Below, in pieces: positions 48,863 to 58,503 of a DNA stretch of 64,000 bases (position 1 is its first letter; each line of letters opens with the position of its first letter). The notes beneath the pieces were generated by a model, which saw only the letters and a program-made list of their open reading frames with translations, had not been told where the DNA came from and made no database searches. The stretch is from contig JADKGD010000025.1 of assembly GCA_016717145.1 (NCBI GenBank), forward strand, positions 37,583 to 101,582, given 5' to 3'. A program made the position numbers and the translations under genes. The DNA comes from Saprospiraceae bacterium (lineage in GTDB: Bacteria; Bacteroidota; Bacteroidia; Chitinophagales; Saprospiraceae).

Positions 48863-50080
48863 TCATAGGGCAGTTTTTTTTGTCATACTATGTAATAAAA
48901 ATAGTGCACCAAATAATAGACTCATTGGAATCAGTGTATAATAAAATGCCTGCCCCGCTCCCATGTTTTTGAATAGCCAGCCTATAATTCTCGAACCTAT
49001 GGTGCCACCCAAAGCTGAAAATATGACTATTAAACCGGTCATGGGGCTATGCATTTTTTTGGGTAAAGAACTTAGCACAACAGAATTAAGCATTGGATAA
49101 ATCGGGGCGATAAACAAACCTACTATTGGAAAAGCAAAACCAATCAATGGTATTTCTTTAAAACTAGTGATCGTTCCCACATTGGCATTTACAGCAGCGG
49201 GCAATACAAATATAACCATAGCCATAGCCGCAACAAGACATACAGACAAGACCTGTAACCAGGTAAATTTTTGTGCAAGAACACCTGCAAGAATTCTTCC
49301 TATACCTAATGTAACTGCAAGGATACTTGCCATCATAATACTGATGTTTTCCGGCAACTTGAGTACCCTGTCATTAAAAGTTGGCAGCCATGTCATAATG
49401 CCTTGCTCTATCATTACAAATAAAAAGGCAGAACATACAAACACCAGGACCAATTTTCGGGTAATGAGCCCAAGCATTTTATTAAAGTCATCAGCAAGAT
49501 TTGTTCCCGGTATTTCATTTGACTCATCAAATGGGGAGAAATACAATATTAAAAAAGATATCATACATAACGCAGAAATGAGCAGGTATACATTCAGCCA
49601 GCTGTTAACATCATTTTCATTATTGAAGGCAGGAAAAAGAAAATAGGCAAGTGCAATTCCAAACATAAAAACACCTTCTATGGAACTCATAAGACTGTTG
49701 TGCTCTTTTTCGGTTTTGGTCACCAATCCGATGGCTGAATAGACGGAAACTTTTATAAGTGCAAACGAAACACCTACAGAAGCGAAAAGCATCTTTGCTG
49801 ACCAAAAAGAGTTGCCCCAGTACATGCCCAAACAGGCCAGACTAACAATTGCCAAGCCCATCAGCATAGATTTTTTATATCCAATTCTAGGGAGAAATGA
49901 TGCAATCAAAAAAGAAACTATCGCTATTGGCATATCTTTAAACAATTCCAGAATGCTGGCCTGAACTTCATCAACACCATATATTTTTTGAGATTTAAGA
50001 ATTACTATGCCTACGCTATTTAGAAGTATGGCAAAAACAAAGTAGTTGATATAAAGTGAGAGTTTAATGCCGGGCTTCAT
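48863..50080 (-). CDS. MFS transporter divergent from trehalase
   Basis: 405 aa, 12 TM segments, clean frame. Start KLSLYINYFVFAILLNSVGIVILKSQ; the loop 2-3 motif is LPRIGYKKSMLMGLAI; the central loop lies at FDESNEIPGTNLADDFNKMLG. It belongs to the FucP/NarK-like sugar or oligosaccharide branch by general look, not by a diagnostic motif. The divergent arrangement with a GH37 trehalase, 82 bp apart, suggests it takes up trehalose or a related disaccharide; this is inferred from context only. Confidence 0.75.
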   Translation of the reverse strand: MKPGIKLSLYINYFVFAILLNSVGIVILKSQKIYGVDEVQASILELFKDMPIAIVSFLIASFLPRIGYKKSMLMGLAIVSLACLGMYWGNSFWSAKMLFASVGVSFALIKVSVYSAIGLVTKTEKEHNSLMSSIEGVFMFGIALAYFLFPAFNNENDVNSWLNVYLLISALCMISFLILYFSPFDESNEIPGTNLADDFNKMLGLITRKLVLVFVCSAFLFVMIEQGIMTWLPTFNDRVLKLPENISIMMASILAVTLGIGRILAGVLAQKFTWLQVLSVCLVAAMAMVIFVLPAAVNANVGTITSFKEIPLIGFAFPIVGLFIAPIYPMLNSVVLSSLPKKMHSPMTGLIVIFSALGGTIGSRIIGWLFKNMGAGQAFYYTLIPMSLLFGALFLLHSMTKKTAL

Positions 50081-50162
50081 TTTTATTTATTTTGATTTAT
50101 GAACAAACATAGCTAATTGAAACCTTAGTTGTATCATTGTATCCAAAATACTTTTAATTACC

Positions 50163-51701
50163 ATGATGCAGCTTATCTTACCTGAAGATACTTTTCCTCA
50201 ATTATTCAAAGACGCCGCATTTAGCGGGCTGATTGAAGATGGAAAAATCCTGGCTGATGCCGTGCCATTATTTTCACCGGCTTATATTAATGAGGCTTAC
50301 ATGTCGACAAAAGGTGTAGAAGGTTTTGATCTTTTAGATTTTTTAAAAACACATTTTATTTTTAATGATGTAAAAGATTCCGGATTTAAGACAGATTCAA
50401 GTCTGAATATTAGGCAACATATAGATTCGTTATGGACTTATCTTACCAGGGAAGCAGATGTAATTGTACCAGGCAGCTCACTCATTCCGCTTCCCTACAA
50501 ATATGTGGTACCTGGTGGTCGGTTTAATGAGATATATTACTGGGATAGTTATTTTACTATGTTGGGTTTAAGGGTAGCCGGTCGGATTGATCTGATCGAA
50601 GCAATGGTGGCCAATTTTGCTTTTCTTATACATGAAGTGGGATTTATTCCCAATGGAAACAGAACTTACTTCCTAAGCAGATCTCAGCCACCTTTTTTTG
50701 CGATGATGGTGGAATTGCTTGCTGAATTAAGAGGTAAAGATATATTCAAAAAGTATTTACCAATGTTGCTAAAAGAATATCAATTCTGGATGTCCGGCGA
50801 ACATGATAATACGGAATCTGGTACAGAAATCAATCATGTAGTTTATCTTGATAAAAAATCAATACTCAATCGATATTGGGATCAGCTTGATACCCCAAGG
50901 TCAGAGATGTACAAAGAGGATGTCCTTCTTGCCAGCGGGTCAAAAAAGGATCCCGTATACCTGTTCAGAAATTTACGGTCTGCATGTGAGTCGGGTTGGG
51001 ACTTCAGTAGCAGATGGTGTGGCGGGACATCTGATTTGGGTCATATTGCGACCACTGATATATTGCCGGTAGATTTAAATTGTCTGATTTACCAACTTGA
51101 AATGACCATTTATAAAGCATATGTGATGGCTGAAAATGATGCATCAGCATTGACTTTCAAACTCCGGGCGGAAACAAGGGCTAAATTGATAGAAAGCATT
51201 TTTTGGAATGAACAAGAAGGATACTATTATGATTATAATGTCAAAGAAGGTAAGCAAACAAATGCCATTACGATGGCAGGTATATATCCATTGGTTTTTG
51301 GATTGACTTCTCCCGGACAGGCTCAAAGATGCCTCGCTTATATGGAAAAACACCTGATGAAAGATGGAGGCCTTATGACTACTACGATAAAAAGTGGACA
51401 GCAATGGGATGCACCGAATGGCTGGGCTCCACTTCAATGGATGGCTTTCCGCTCTGCCATAAATTATAAGCAGTCCGGATTGGCAATGACGATAGCAAAA
51501 AGATGGACAACATTGATTGAAGCTGTTTTTGAAAAAACGGGTAAAATAATGGAGAAATATAATGTGGTTGATAAGGGTTTGGAAAGTGGCGGAGGTGAAT
51601 ATCCAGTTCAGGATGGTTTTGGCTGGACAAACGGTGTGTATCTGGCTATGCAGGAATGGATAGTCATCAATGAACGAAATGGCAAAACTGTTGTTCATTG
51701 A
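50163..51701 (+). CDS. treF: Trehalase (GH37), cytoplasmic type
   Basis: 512 aa. Hydrolyses trehalose to two glucose. Both family signatures are present: PGGRFNEIYYWDSYF near residue 118 and QWDAPNGWAPLQW near 415, with catalytic Asp in ESGWDFSSRW and the C-terminal GGGEYPVQDGFGWTNG block. It lacks a signal peptide, so a cytoplasmic enzyme that acts on imported sugar is likely. ATG 50163 is followed by a second Met codon that could also be the start. The intergenic space with the divergent transporter is short, which fits shared regulation. Confidence 0.93.
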   Translation: MMQLILPEDTFPQLFKDAAFSGLIEDGKILADAVPLFSPAYINEAYMSTKGVEGFDLLDFLKTHFIFNDVKDSGFKTDSSLNIRQHIDSLWTYLTREADVIVPGSSLIPLPYKYVVPGGRFNEIYYWDSYFTMLGLRVAGRIDLIEAMVANFAFLIHEVGFIPNGNRTYFLSRSQPPFFAMMVELLAELRGKDIFKKYLPMLLKEYQFWMSGEHDNTESGTEINHVVYLDKKSILNRYWDQLDTPRSEMYKEDVLLASGSKKDPVYLFRNLRSACESGWDFSSRWCGGTSDLGHIATTDILPVDLNCLIYQLEMTIYKAYVMAENDASALTFKLRAETRAKLIESIFWNEQEGYYYDYNVKEGKQTNAITMAGIYPLVFGLTSPGQAQRCLAYMEKHLMKDGGLMTTTIKSGQQWDAPNGWAPLQWMAFRSAINYKQSGLAMTIAKRWTTLIEAVFEKTGKIMEKYNVVDKGLESGGGEYPVQDGFGWTNGVYLAMQEWIVINERNGKTVVH

Positions 51702-52083
51702 TCATATGGATAGATCAGTAGTAATCAAGTCAGACAGGCCGGTAATAAAGGGTATAGAAATCTCAGAAGTCATGTCGCCACAAGAGAAATTTCAAAATGA
51801 AGTTTTACGACCAGTGATAAAAGTTCGAAATAATTTGATCATTTTGATTTTTAAGAGCCATTTAGGCGCCAGGATGATTGATTTTTCCAAATCAGACATA
51901 CCGACAAAAACACTTTTTATTACTAATGTGATTCAAAAAGATCTTGGTTTGCGAAATGTTTTACTTGGAGTGATATTGGGTGTCATGTCTGAAGATGAAC
52001 TGAATACATATTTTACTCATGAAACAGAGTATAGAAGACGAATTAATCAAATGATCATTCATCGTCTTTCTGATCAGTTATGA
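51670..52083 (+). CDS. Conserved Bacteroidota protein of unknown function
   Basis: 137 aa at most. The conserved-looking core is SPQEKFQNEVLRPVIKVRNNLIILIFKSHL and VIQKDLGLRNVLLGVILGVMSEDELNTYF ... RRINQMIIHRL, mostly helical. I recall similar Bacteroidota proteins carrying the label glyoxalase in databases, which their sequence does not justify. The start at 51670 overlaps the trehalase gene by 32 bp; Met at 51706, just after the trehalase stop, is at least as likely. Co-directional with trehalase; function unknown. Confidence 0.6.
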   Translation: MNEMAKLLFIDHMDRSVVIKSDRPVIKGIEISEVMSPQEKFQNEVLRPVIKVRNNLIILIFKSHLGARMIDFSKSDIPTKTLFITNVIQKDLGLRNVLLGVILGVMSEDELNTYFTHETEYRRRINQMIIHRLSDQL

Positions 52084-52090
52084 TTTTACT

Positions 52091-52525
52091 TTAAAAATGT
52101 TTGTACATAGCTAAGTGGTCTATGTTAACTTCTTTAAAAATCTTTCCTTCAACAGTGTATGCATGTTTTTCATAGAATGGTACAGCTTGAGACCTGGCAT
52201 GAAGTTCTATTTTTTTATATCCTTTTTGTCTGGCAAATAATTCACCCGAAGTCAATAAAAAACTTCCCACACCACGTGATTGGCGATTTGTTGCAACGGC
52301 AAACTGGCGCATTTTTAATACGGTATCTGTTATTGGTTTTAACGTCATTACGCCTATAAGTTCATTATTTTTTTCGTCATAACAACCGAAATGAAATTCA
52401 TTATATTCCTTAGCTATGTCATCTGCTTCAAATTCCAGATTGAGTGGTTTACGTAGAATTTCATCCCTTAAACGCAGAGCTTCGTCAAATTCGGGTGTTC
52501 CGAAATCAATTATTGCGCAAAACAT
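52091..52525 (-). CDS. GNAT family N-acetyltransferase (ElaA/YjcF-like)
   Basis: 144 aa. N-terminus RLRDEILRKPLN (the RLRxEVFxxPxG pattern of this branch), central strand ELIGVMTLKP, acetyl-CoA loop RQSRGVGSFLL (Q/RxxGxG/A), and the C-terminal HARSQAVPFYEKHAYTVEGKIF. Relatives acylate unknown small molecules or protein N-termini. Convergent with the gene on its left, and 12 bp after the DUF4249 gene, so it could be the last gene of the receptor operon. Confidence 0.85.
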   Translation of the reverse strand: MFCAIIDFGTPEFDEALRLRDEILRKPLNLEFEADDIAKEYNEFHFGCYDEKNNELIGVMTLKPITDTVLKMRQFAVATNRQSRGVGSFLLTSGELFARQKGYKKIELHARSQAVPFYEKHAYTVEGKIFKEVNIDHLAMYKHF

Positions 52526-52537
52526 ATCCGTGATTGA

Positions 52538-53446
52538 TTAATTTTTTATCTCGATATACTTTTCCGTATATCCGGCAAAAATGCCTAAACCATTTTGTAT
52601 ATTCGAATATACTCCAGGTGTTTGAGAGAAGCTGGAATTATGGTTTTCCACTTCAATAAATTTTTCAATTGTTTTATAATAATTGTAAAGTTCTTTACTT
52701 GCGGTCACCAATCTAAGATATTTTTTCTTAACAGGATCTGAACCGGTGGTGCCTGATTCTTCACCATCATCACCTTCACTATCAAGTGTACTATTATTGT
52801 AAGTAGAGAATTGACCGCCTGTACCTGATCCGTCATTACTACCCGGATTCGAAATTGTACTTAGATATCCGGATAAATTATTATAATTTTTTATCGAGCC
52901 TACAAGATTTTTCGGGTTTCCGGTATAAGTTGTATCGATGGGATTGTTTTTATTAGTAAAAACCAGATTCCAAATATAATAACTATTGGAACTGTTTTGG
53001 ATTTCAAAATTTACTTTTGTTGTTTTTGGGTCATAGTCTTCCGAGATAATCTTGACCACCTGTGCATTTTGTGGCGACATACTTATAGCTGTTATTTTTT
53101 CAAAACCTGGAACCATAACCTGTAGTTCGTAATTTTTGTCAGGTTCTGCAGGATATATCTTTGAGGTATAAATACCATTTCCTGTATGGTTTAGCAATAT
53201 TTGTCTGCCATTATTTTTGTCCACCACAATAACCTCGGCATTTAAAATAGTCTTTATTTGTGATTGATTTTCAAGTATATCTCTGCTAAAGCTTAAGTTA
53301 ACAATCCAAGGTTGTCCCACCGTGAAAATAGAATTTACAGTAACTGAAGGTTTGAATGGATCTCTGTGGAGTAAAAAGTCTTCTTCACATGAGACCAAAC
53401 AAATGATACTCAAAAAGAAAATACATTTTACGAGGCAAAATTTCAT
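52538..53446 (-). CDS. DUF4249 lipoprotein partner of the TonB receptor
   Basis: 302 aa from the Met before KFCLVKCIFFLSIICLVSC, a lipoprotein signal with Cys at the cleavage site; a Met ten codons earlier is in frame but outside the signal. The mature part (VTVNSIFTVGQPWIVNLSFSRDILEN, NGIYTSKIYPAEPDKNYELQV, YLRLVTASKELYNYYKT, FAGYTEKYIEI) follows DUF4249: an Ig-like N-terminal domain and a C-terminal YxxYxK segment. A low-complexity loop of Gly/Ser/Asp lies at residues 190-225. DUF4249 proteins are nearly always next to a TonB receptor and probably cap it as a surface ligand-binding lipoprotein. Confidence 0.85.
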   Translation of the reverse strand: MKFCLVKCIFFLSIICLVSCEEDFLLHRDPFKPSVTVNSIFTVGQPWIVNLSFSRDILENQSQIKTILNAEVIVVDKNNGRQILLNHTGNGIYTSKIYPAEPDKNYELQVMVPGFEKITAISMSPQNAQVVKIISEDYDPKTTKVNFEIQNSSNSYYIWNLVFTNKNNPIDTTYTGNPKNLVGSIKNYNNLSGYLSTISNPGSNDGSGTGGQFSTYNNSTLDSEGDDGEESGTTGSDPVKKKYLRLVTASKELYNYYKTIEKFIEVENHNSSFSQTPGVYSNIQNGLGIFAGYTEKYIEIKN

Positions 53447-53615
53447 ACTTGCAATTGAAACATCAAATTTAAGCAAATATTTTTTAAATCCACGATTTAT
53501 GAAAATAATATTTTTTTATCCAATATGTGATGAATTTATATTATACTTATAATATGAATATTACAGAATTAAATATTTATTTTACACTAAATATTTTAAT
53601 TAACAGAATTATATT

Positions 53616-56249
53616 TTAAAATTTTATCGAAACGTTGATAGATGGTGTAAATGGCAGAATACTTACTTTTTTTAAATAGCTTTCACCTGGCATTTCAGGA
53701 TTTTTATAAATATAGATAAAGTATGTATTTAGTTTATTGTATACATTGTATATATTAAAATCAATCGATGTGTCAAAAAATTTGCCTTTTATCAGATAAT
53801 TTGCATTAAAACTCAATTGATGGAATGAAGGTAATCTGTAATTATTTCTGCCACTGGACTTAAGCAATTCAATTCCAAGGAAAGAATCGTAGGCTTCAGT
53901 TGCTAGTGAAAAAGTATTTCCGGTACCATACACAAAATTTGATCCCAAAGAAAAAGCGTCCGAAAAACGGTAAATTAATCCGGTATTTATATCCCATCTT
54001 CGGTCGTAAGTAGCTGGAAAAGTAAGGCCTTCAAATGTTTTATCCGTTTTAGCATATGTACATGATAACCATGCCTTTATACTACCTTCTCTTTTGTGTA
54101 TCAGCAGCTCAATACCTCTTGACTTACTTGAGCCAACCAATAAGTTTCTTTGCCAGTCTCTGGTCTTATTAAAGACCGGGACAATGTTTTGATTGTTAAT
54201 TAAAAAGTAGAAAAGTTCTACTGGTGTAGTATATTCAAGCGAGTTTTTAAATAATTTAGTGTATGCTCCCAAACTGATATAAGTGGTTTGGTGAATATTA
54301 CAGGAATAGTTTACGCTCCATTGATCTGCAAATTGTGGCGCAATTTTGTCCGTCGACGGTACCCATAAATCAGATGGTAATCCCAAGCCGGAATTTGATA
54401 ATAAATGTACAAATTGTGACATGCGACTAAACGCACCACTTATCTGATGACGAGGCGAAGGAGACCAGATTAATTTTAATCTGGGTTGCAGCGACTGATA
54501 TGAAGCATTTCCCATTTTAAAAAAAGCAGCATGAATACCGCCATATAAAAATAGAGAGGTGTTGATTTTAAAATTATCCTCAGCAAAAAAATTATATTCT
54601 GATGATACGAGGACCGAATCTTTATCTTCGATATTTTCAGCTGATCCCTGAAGGATGACTGTGCTTTGTTTCAAAGTTGGATTAAATCTGTGCGATATCA
54701 GATTGGTCCCGATCCGGAATACATGTTTATCACTTTGGTAATATTCCAATTCAGCCCTTAAGTTAATATCCTTGATATTTGATGATGTAATGACATCCAG
54801 TTCGTCTCTGGAGGTGGAATCCGGAAATGTCGTACTAAAACTATAACTCGACCTGGAGCCGTTTTTATAACTCAGAATACCGGTCTGTAATTTAAAAGCA
54901 GTTTTGTCATTAAGTAAAACATTCCATTTTAATGAAGCCACTTTATTTCCCCAGGAGATTCCATTTCTGTCATATACATTAAGAATATTATTCGCCGATG
55001 GTATGACGTCATTTTTTGTAAGATTTAGTTTATCAGAACCGGAATATAATGCCAGACTTAAGCTATTTGTTGTGCTAAAATGATGGGTTACTTTTGTGAG
55101 AATATCATTATACGCTATATTAATATCATCATATTTTGTATATTTTTTGACCAGATTATTTACGTAAAAATTTAACCACGAAGTACGTGCTGTTATAGTG
55201 TAACTCGTCTTTTTATAAATGGGACCATTGAAGTGAATTTTTGCACCGGGTAGACCAATAGATATGGCAGTTTGATGTGCCTTTTTGTCCCCATCTTTCA
55301 ATTGGATGTCCATGACAGAAGACAACCGACCTCCATATCTGGCGGGAAAACCATTTCTTATGAAGCTGACTTCTTTAATGCTTTCGTCCATAAAAATGGA
55401 TGATATACCTGCAGTATGGCTTGTTTCATAAAGAGCGACACCTTCCAGCAATATTAAGTTTTGATCTGCACTTCCACCCCTGACATATAAACCACTCTGA
55501 CCTTCCCCTCCAGATTGTACGCCAGGTAAAATTCTGGTATTGTTGATAATGTCTTTGTCCCCGATTATAGATTTATATGCTTTCGTTTTAAATACATCGA
55601 TAATTTCCCCACTGGTTATAAAGTTAATGGCTGGGCTAGGCTCCTCATTAATGGTAATTACTGGTAATTCATTATTATTTTCAAGGTATATATCCTGAGT
55701 GAGATGGTTGTTAATCTTGAGATCTATCTCATTGTTTTTATACCCCAAATACCTGACAGAAATATGGCTTTTGCCTGCAGGAACTTCCATGATATAATAT
55801 CCTTTATCATTAGAAATGACAGATGTATTTGAAAGTTGTTCTACTACTATAGCACCATTTATATACTCTCCTGATAATTGATCAACCACATTGCCACTTA
55901 ACAGAAACAGTGTTTTATTTACTTTAGAGCCCTTGCTATGCAGGATTATTTTATTTGGTGGAGAGGTTAAAATCAATAATTGATGGTCGCTAAAGATCGT
56001 ATGGATCAATGGGCCGATATCGCCCTGATAGCCATCTATTTCGATTATTTTGTCGTCTTTTAAGAGGTTTGCATTATATGTAAAAACAACATTGCACTGG
56101 CTGGAAATAAAATCTAAAAAATTCTTTTGAGTCTGTGGTTTTTGAGTGGAAGGTATCTTAATTTGTTTTGCCAGCAATTCTTTTTGAGCCTGAACTTTTA
56201 TTGAGCAGCCTATCATGACTACTAACCAAATCAAACATCTGACAGACAT
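53616..56249 (-). CDS. TonB-dependent receptor with N-terminal STN domain
   Basis: 877 aa, clean frame. After a signal peptide comes an STN (secretin/TonB short N-terminal) domain, FLDFISSQCNVVFTYNANLL ... IGPLIHTIFSDHQLLIL, which transmits signals to a FecR anti-sigma factor. Then a carboxypeptidase-regulatory beta-sandwich (SGNVVDQLSGEYINGAIVV ... GYYIMEVPAG), a plug with GEGQSGLYVRGGSADQNLILLEGVALYE, and a 22-strand barrel ending SINVSIKF. Architecture and partners fit a signal-transducing receptor for a non-SusC ligand; no SusD is present. It directly follows fecR (4-bp gap) and precedes the DUF4249 gene. Confidence 0.92.
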   Translation of the reverse strand: MSVRCLIWLVVMIGCSIKVQAQKELLAKQIKIPSTQKPQTQKNFLDFISSQCNVVFTYNANLLKDDKIIEIDGYQGDIGPLIHTIFSDHQLLILTSPPNKIILHSKGSKVNKTLFLLSGNVVDQLSGEYINGAIVVEQLSNTSVISNDKGYYIMEVPAGKSHISVRYLGYKNNEIDLKINNHLTQDIYLENNNELPVITINEEPSPAINFITSGEIIDVFKTKAYKSIIGDKDIINNTRILPGVQSGGEGQSGLYVRGGSADQNLILLEGVALYETSHTAGISSIFMDESIKEVSFIRNGFPARYGGRLSSVMDIQLKDGDKKAHQTAISIGLPGAKIHFNGPIYKKTSYTITARTSWLNFYVNNLVKKYTKYDDINIAYNDILTKVTHHFSTTNSLSLALYSGSDKLNLTKNDVIPSANNILNVYDRNGISWGNKVASLKWNVLLNDKTAFKLQTGILSYKNGSRSSYSFSTTFPDSTSRDELDVITSSNIKDINLRAELEYYQSDKHVFRIGTNLISHRFNPTLKQSTVILQGSAENIEDKDSVLVSSEYNFFAEDNFKINTSLFLYGGIHAAFFKMGNASYQSLQPRLKLIWSPSPRHQISGAFSRMSQFVHLLSNSGLGLPSDLWVPSTDKIAPQFADQWSVNYSCNIHQTTYISLGAYTKLFKNSLEYTTPVELFYFLINNQNIVPVFNKTRDWQRNLLVGSSKSRGIELLIHKREGSIKAWLSCTYAKTDKTFEGLTFPATYDRRWDINTGLIYRFSDAFSLGSNFVYGTGNTFSLATEAYDSFLGIELLKSSGRNNYRLPSFHQLSFNANYLIKGKFFDTSIDFNIYNVYNKLNTYFIYIYKNPEMPGESYLKKVSILPFTPSINVSIKF

Positions 56250-56252
56250 GAG

Positions 56253-57185
56253 CTAGCATTTAAAAGACTTTATGATAATATTATTGTTTGAATATTGATA
56301 TTTTAAACCAGCAACAATAGCCAATTCTTTTAGTATTTGTTCGATTGTTTCGTCATTATATGTGGTGTTTATTTTACATTGATCATCCATTTGTTGCGTC
56401 TGAAAGACGAGGCTTACATTATAATAAACTGCTATACTTTCCAATACATTACGCAGACTTTCGTTTGTAAACTTAAGTTTATGTAATTTCCATGCGGTAA
56501 TTTGTGTGCTCGGTTTTGAGGTCTTTAAAACCTGATCGCCATCAATTTGCAATATGTCTCCGGGTACTAAAATATACTCCTTTCCCTTGTATTTATGGCT
56601 TACTTTTCCTTCAGTAACATAGATCTGAGAACTATAATCATTAGTAACGATATTAAATTCAGTACCCAAAACTGTCAATGTACCATGATTTGTTTCAACG
56701 ATAAAAGGAGCGTTTTTATCCGGGGCGATGTCAAAATATGCTCTGCCTTTCAAGGTTACGGCTCTTGTTCCGTTTTCAATAAGTGTAGCATGTTTGTCAA
56801 GGTTTATAACAGATCCATCCTGAAGATTTAAATTTGATGCTTCATTTGAAGTATGCACAATACTAACAGGCAAAGGATTTGCATTAAATTTAATAATGGC
56901 CACTGCCATCACGACAGTTATAACCACGGCTGCAATTTTGGCCCATCGGGAAATGCTGATAATCTTAGTTGGTTGTACCGTACGCTGCGCCACCTTATCC
57001 CAAGCTTTTGATGTATTTACATCCTTGTAACCAAGCAAGTTATCAGACAATTCGTTGACCCTTATAGTTTCTTTTAATATACTAAGATTTTCTTCTGATT
57101 CTTTTTTCCAGTTTTCAAGCGCTTCTTTTTCTTCGCTATTTGATTGACCAAGAATGAATTTTGATATTAATTGATCCAGATTCAT
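56253..57185 (-). CDS. FecR-type anti-sigma factor (DUF4974)
   Basis: 310 aa. A cytoplasmic N-terminal part (LISKFILGQSNSEEKEALENW), one TM helix (WAKIAAVVITVVMAVAII), a periplasmic FecR domain (LNLQDGSVINLDKHATLIE, LKGRAYFDIAPD, FIVETNHGTLTVLGTEFNI, EGKVSHKYKGKEYIL), and the C-terminal DUF4974 domain (LKFTNESLRNVLESIAVYYNVSLVF). It holds the sigma factor inactive until the TonB receptor is occupied. 22 bp after the sigma gene. Its start region is clear. Confidence 0.92.
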   Translation of the reverse strand: MNLDQLISKFILGQSNSEEKEALENWKKESEENLSILKETIRVNELSDNLLGYKDVNTSKAWDKVAQRTVQPTKIISISRWAKIAAVVITVVMAVAIIKFNANPLPVSIVHTSNEASNLNLQDGSVINLDKHATLIENGTRAVTLKGRAYFDIAPDKNAPFIVETNHGTLTVLGTEFNIVTNDYSSQIYVTEGKVSHKYKGKEYILVPGDILQIDGDQVLKTSKPSTQITAWKLHKLKFTNESLRNVLESIAVYYNVSLVFQTQQMDDQCKINTTYNDETIEQILKELAIVAGLKYQYSNNNIIIKSFKC

Positions 57186-57207
57186 ATTATAGTATATCCT
57201 TAGTTTT

Positions 57208-57714
57208 TTATTTACGTTTAGTGAACATTATCTCTCTTAATAATTTTAAGGCTTTGCCCATATGATTTTCTACGGTTTTAACTGATATATTCAGTTTATC
57301 CGCAATTTGAATGTAAGATAAACCATTAACTTTAGACAGGGTAAAAACTTCACCACATTTTGGTGGTAATTGTCGTATAGATACATAAATTTGATCTATG
57401 AGTTCGTATTTTTCTATTTCTTCTTCTTCAATGATGGTTTGATCATCCGTTTCAGAAGTAAAAAAATGATGCGCTATTCTTGCCCCAATGCCATCTCTGC
57501 GCAGCACTTCAAGGCTATGATTTTTGACCATCATAAAGACAAGAGATTTTACACTTTTTTCTGGATTTATCTTGTGTCGCTCATCCCACAATTTAACAAA
57601 CATATCCTGGACGATGTCTTCAGCTTTATCAGTATCACCAACGATACGATAGGCTAGATTGCATAAGGATGCATAATGGGTGTCAAAAAGTATTTTAAAT
57701 GTTGATTTGTCCAA
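57208..57714 (-). CDS. ECF RNA polymerase sigma-70 factor (FecI-like)
   Basis: 168 aa. Region 2: YASLCNLAYRIVGDTDKAEDIVQDMFVKLWDERHKI, the -10-binding and core-binding helices. Region 4: IRQLPPKCGEVFTLSKVNGLSYIQIADKLNISVKTVENHMGKALKLLR, a helix-turn-helix typical of Bacteroidota RpoE-like factors. First gene of the operon sigma - fecR - TonB receptor - DUF4249. It likely activates its own operon when the ligand is present. The 280 bp upstream contain no ORF, only an AT-rich promoter region shared with nothing else. Confidence 0.93.
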   Translation of the reverse strand: MDKSTFKILFDTHYASLCNLAYRIVGDTDKAEDIVQDMFVKLWDERHKINPEKSVKSLVFMMVKNHSLEVLRRDGIGARIAHHFFTSETDDQTIIEEEEIEKYELIDQIYVSIRQLPPKCGEVFTLSKVNGLSYIQIADKLNISVKTVENHMGKALKLLREIMFTKRK

Positions 57715-57994
57715 TGTCTGATAATCCTTTACCGATTGTATGGCAAATATATGTTTTATCGGTAAGATAAATTATGTTTGTCTGAATTATCATGGGTTTT
57801 GTCGTTAAAAGTGTAGCGCTGAGATGGTGTTTTAATCGTTTAGGTAAAAACAATTAAAAACTTAACAGTGGCTTTGTACATTTATATGCCCTTGCTTCTT
57901 TTTATTTAATAAAAAGTACATTAGACCCAACGATACTGTTCCCAAATATTTTTCCTGAAAGGGCTTATCTTTTAAAAAGAAACAATATCCGGCT

Positions 57995-58486
57995 TTATAT
58001 TCCCACTAATTTGCTTCTGCGTTCCAGCACCATATTATCCTTCCATTGGCCATTAAGCTGGCCTATTTTTTCCTTGATTCCGACCACTCTAAAACCACAT
58101 TTTTTGTGTATCCGGATACTGGCTTCATTTTCTGCAAAAACTACTCCGTTTATAGTCCAAATGCCATTTTCTTCACTGATGGTGATGAGTTGTTCCAAAA
58201 GTTTGGTACCTATGCCTTGCCCTCTAAAATTTGTTGCTATATAAATGCTTAATTCAGCAACACCTTTATAAACGCATCTACCTGAGACCGAAGAAAGTGA
58301 TGCCCAGCCTGACATAATATCGCCTTGGTACGCGGCTATTCTGCCAAAAGGCAGATGGTCCCGATCCCACTCTTCCCAAGTATACGTGCTTGTCTGAAAT
58401 GTTGCCATGCCTGATTGGATGCCTTCCAGATATATGGTTTGGACATCAGGATAATTTTGAACAGTGATTTCTTTAAATGTTATCAT
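57995..58486 (-). CDS. arsN: ArsN1-like GNAT acetyltransferase (phosphinothricin-type)
   Basis: 163 aa from the Met of ITFKEITVQNYPDVQTIYLEGI. Hallmarks of the pat/bar/ArsN1 branch: GIQSGMATFQT, SGWASLSSVSGRCVYKGVAELSIYI, acetyl-CoA loop FRGQGIGTKLL, FAENEASIRIHKKCGFRVVGIKEKIG and the terminal MVLERRSKLVG. ArsN1 acetylates arsinothricin and protects against it; phosphinothricin is a related substrate. The start at 58486 lies inside the last codons of the upstream gene (stop 58504), or the earlier in-frame Met at 58534 would give a longer overlap. It closes the arsR - DUF6428 - arsN operon, which supports the arsenic assignment. Confidence 0.75.
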   Translation of the reverse strand: MITFKEITVQNYPDVQTIYLEGIQSGMATFQTSTYTWEEWDRDHLPFGRIAAYQGDIMSGWASLSSVSGRCVYKGVAELSIYIATNFRGQGIGTKLLEQLITISEENGIWTINGVVFAENEASIRIHKKCGFRVVGIKEKIGQLNGQWKDNMVLERRSKLVGI

Positions 58487-58503
58487 TATTGCGTCATTTT
58501 GTT

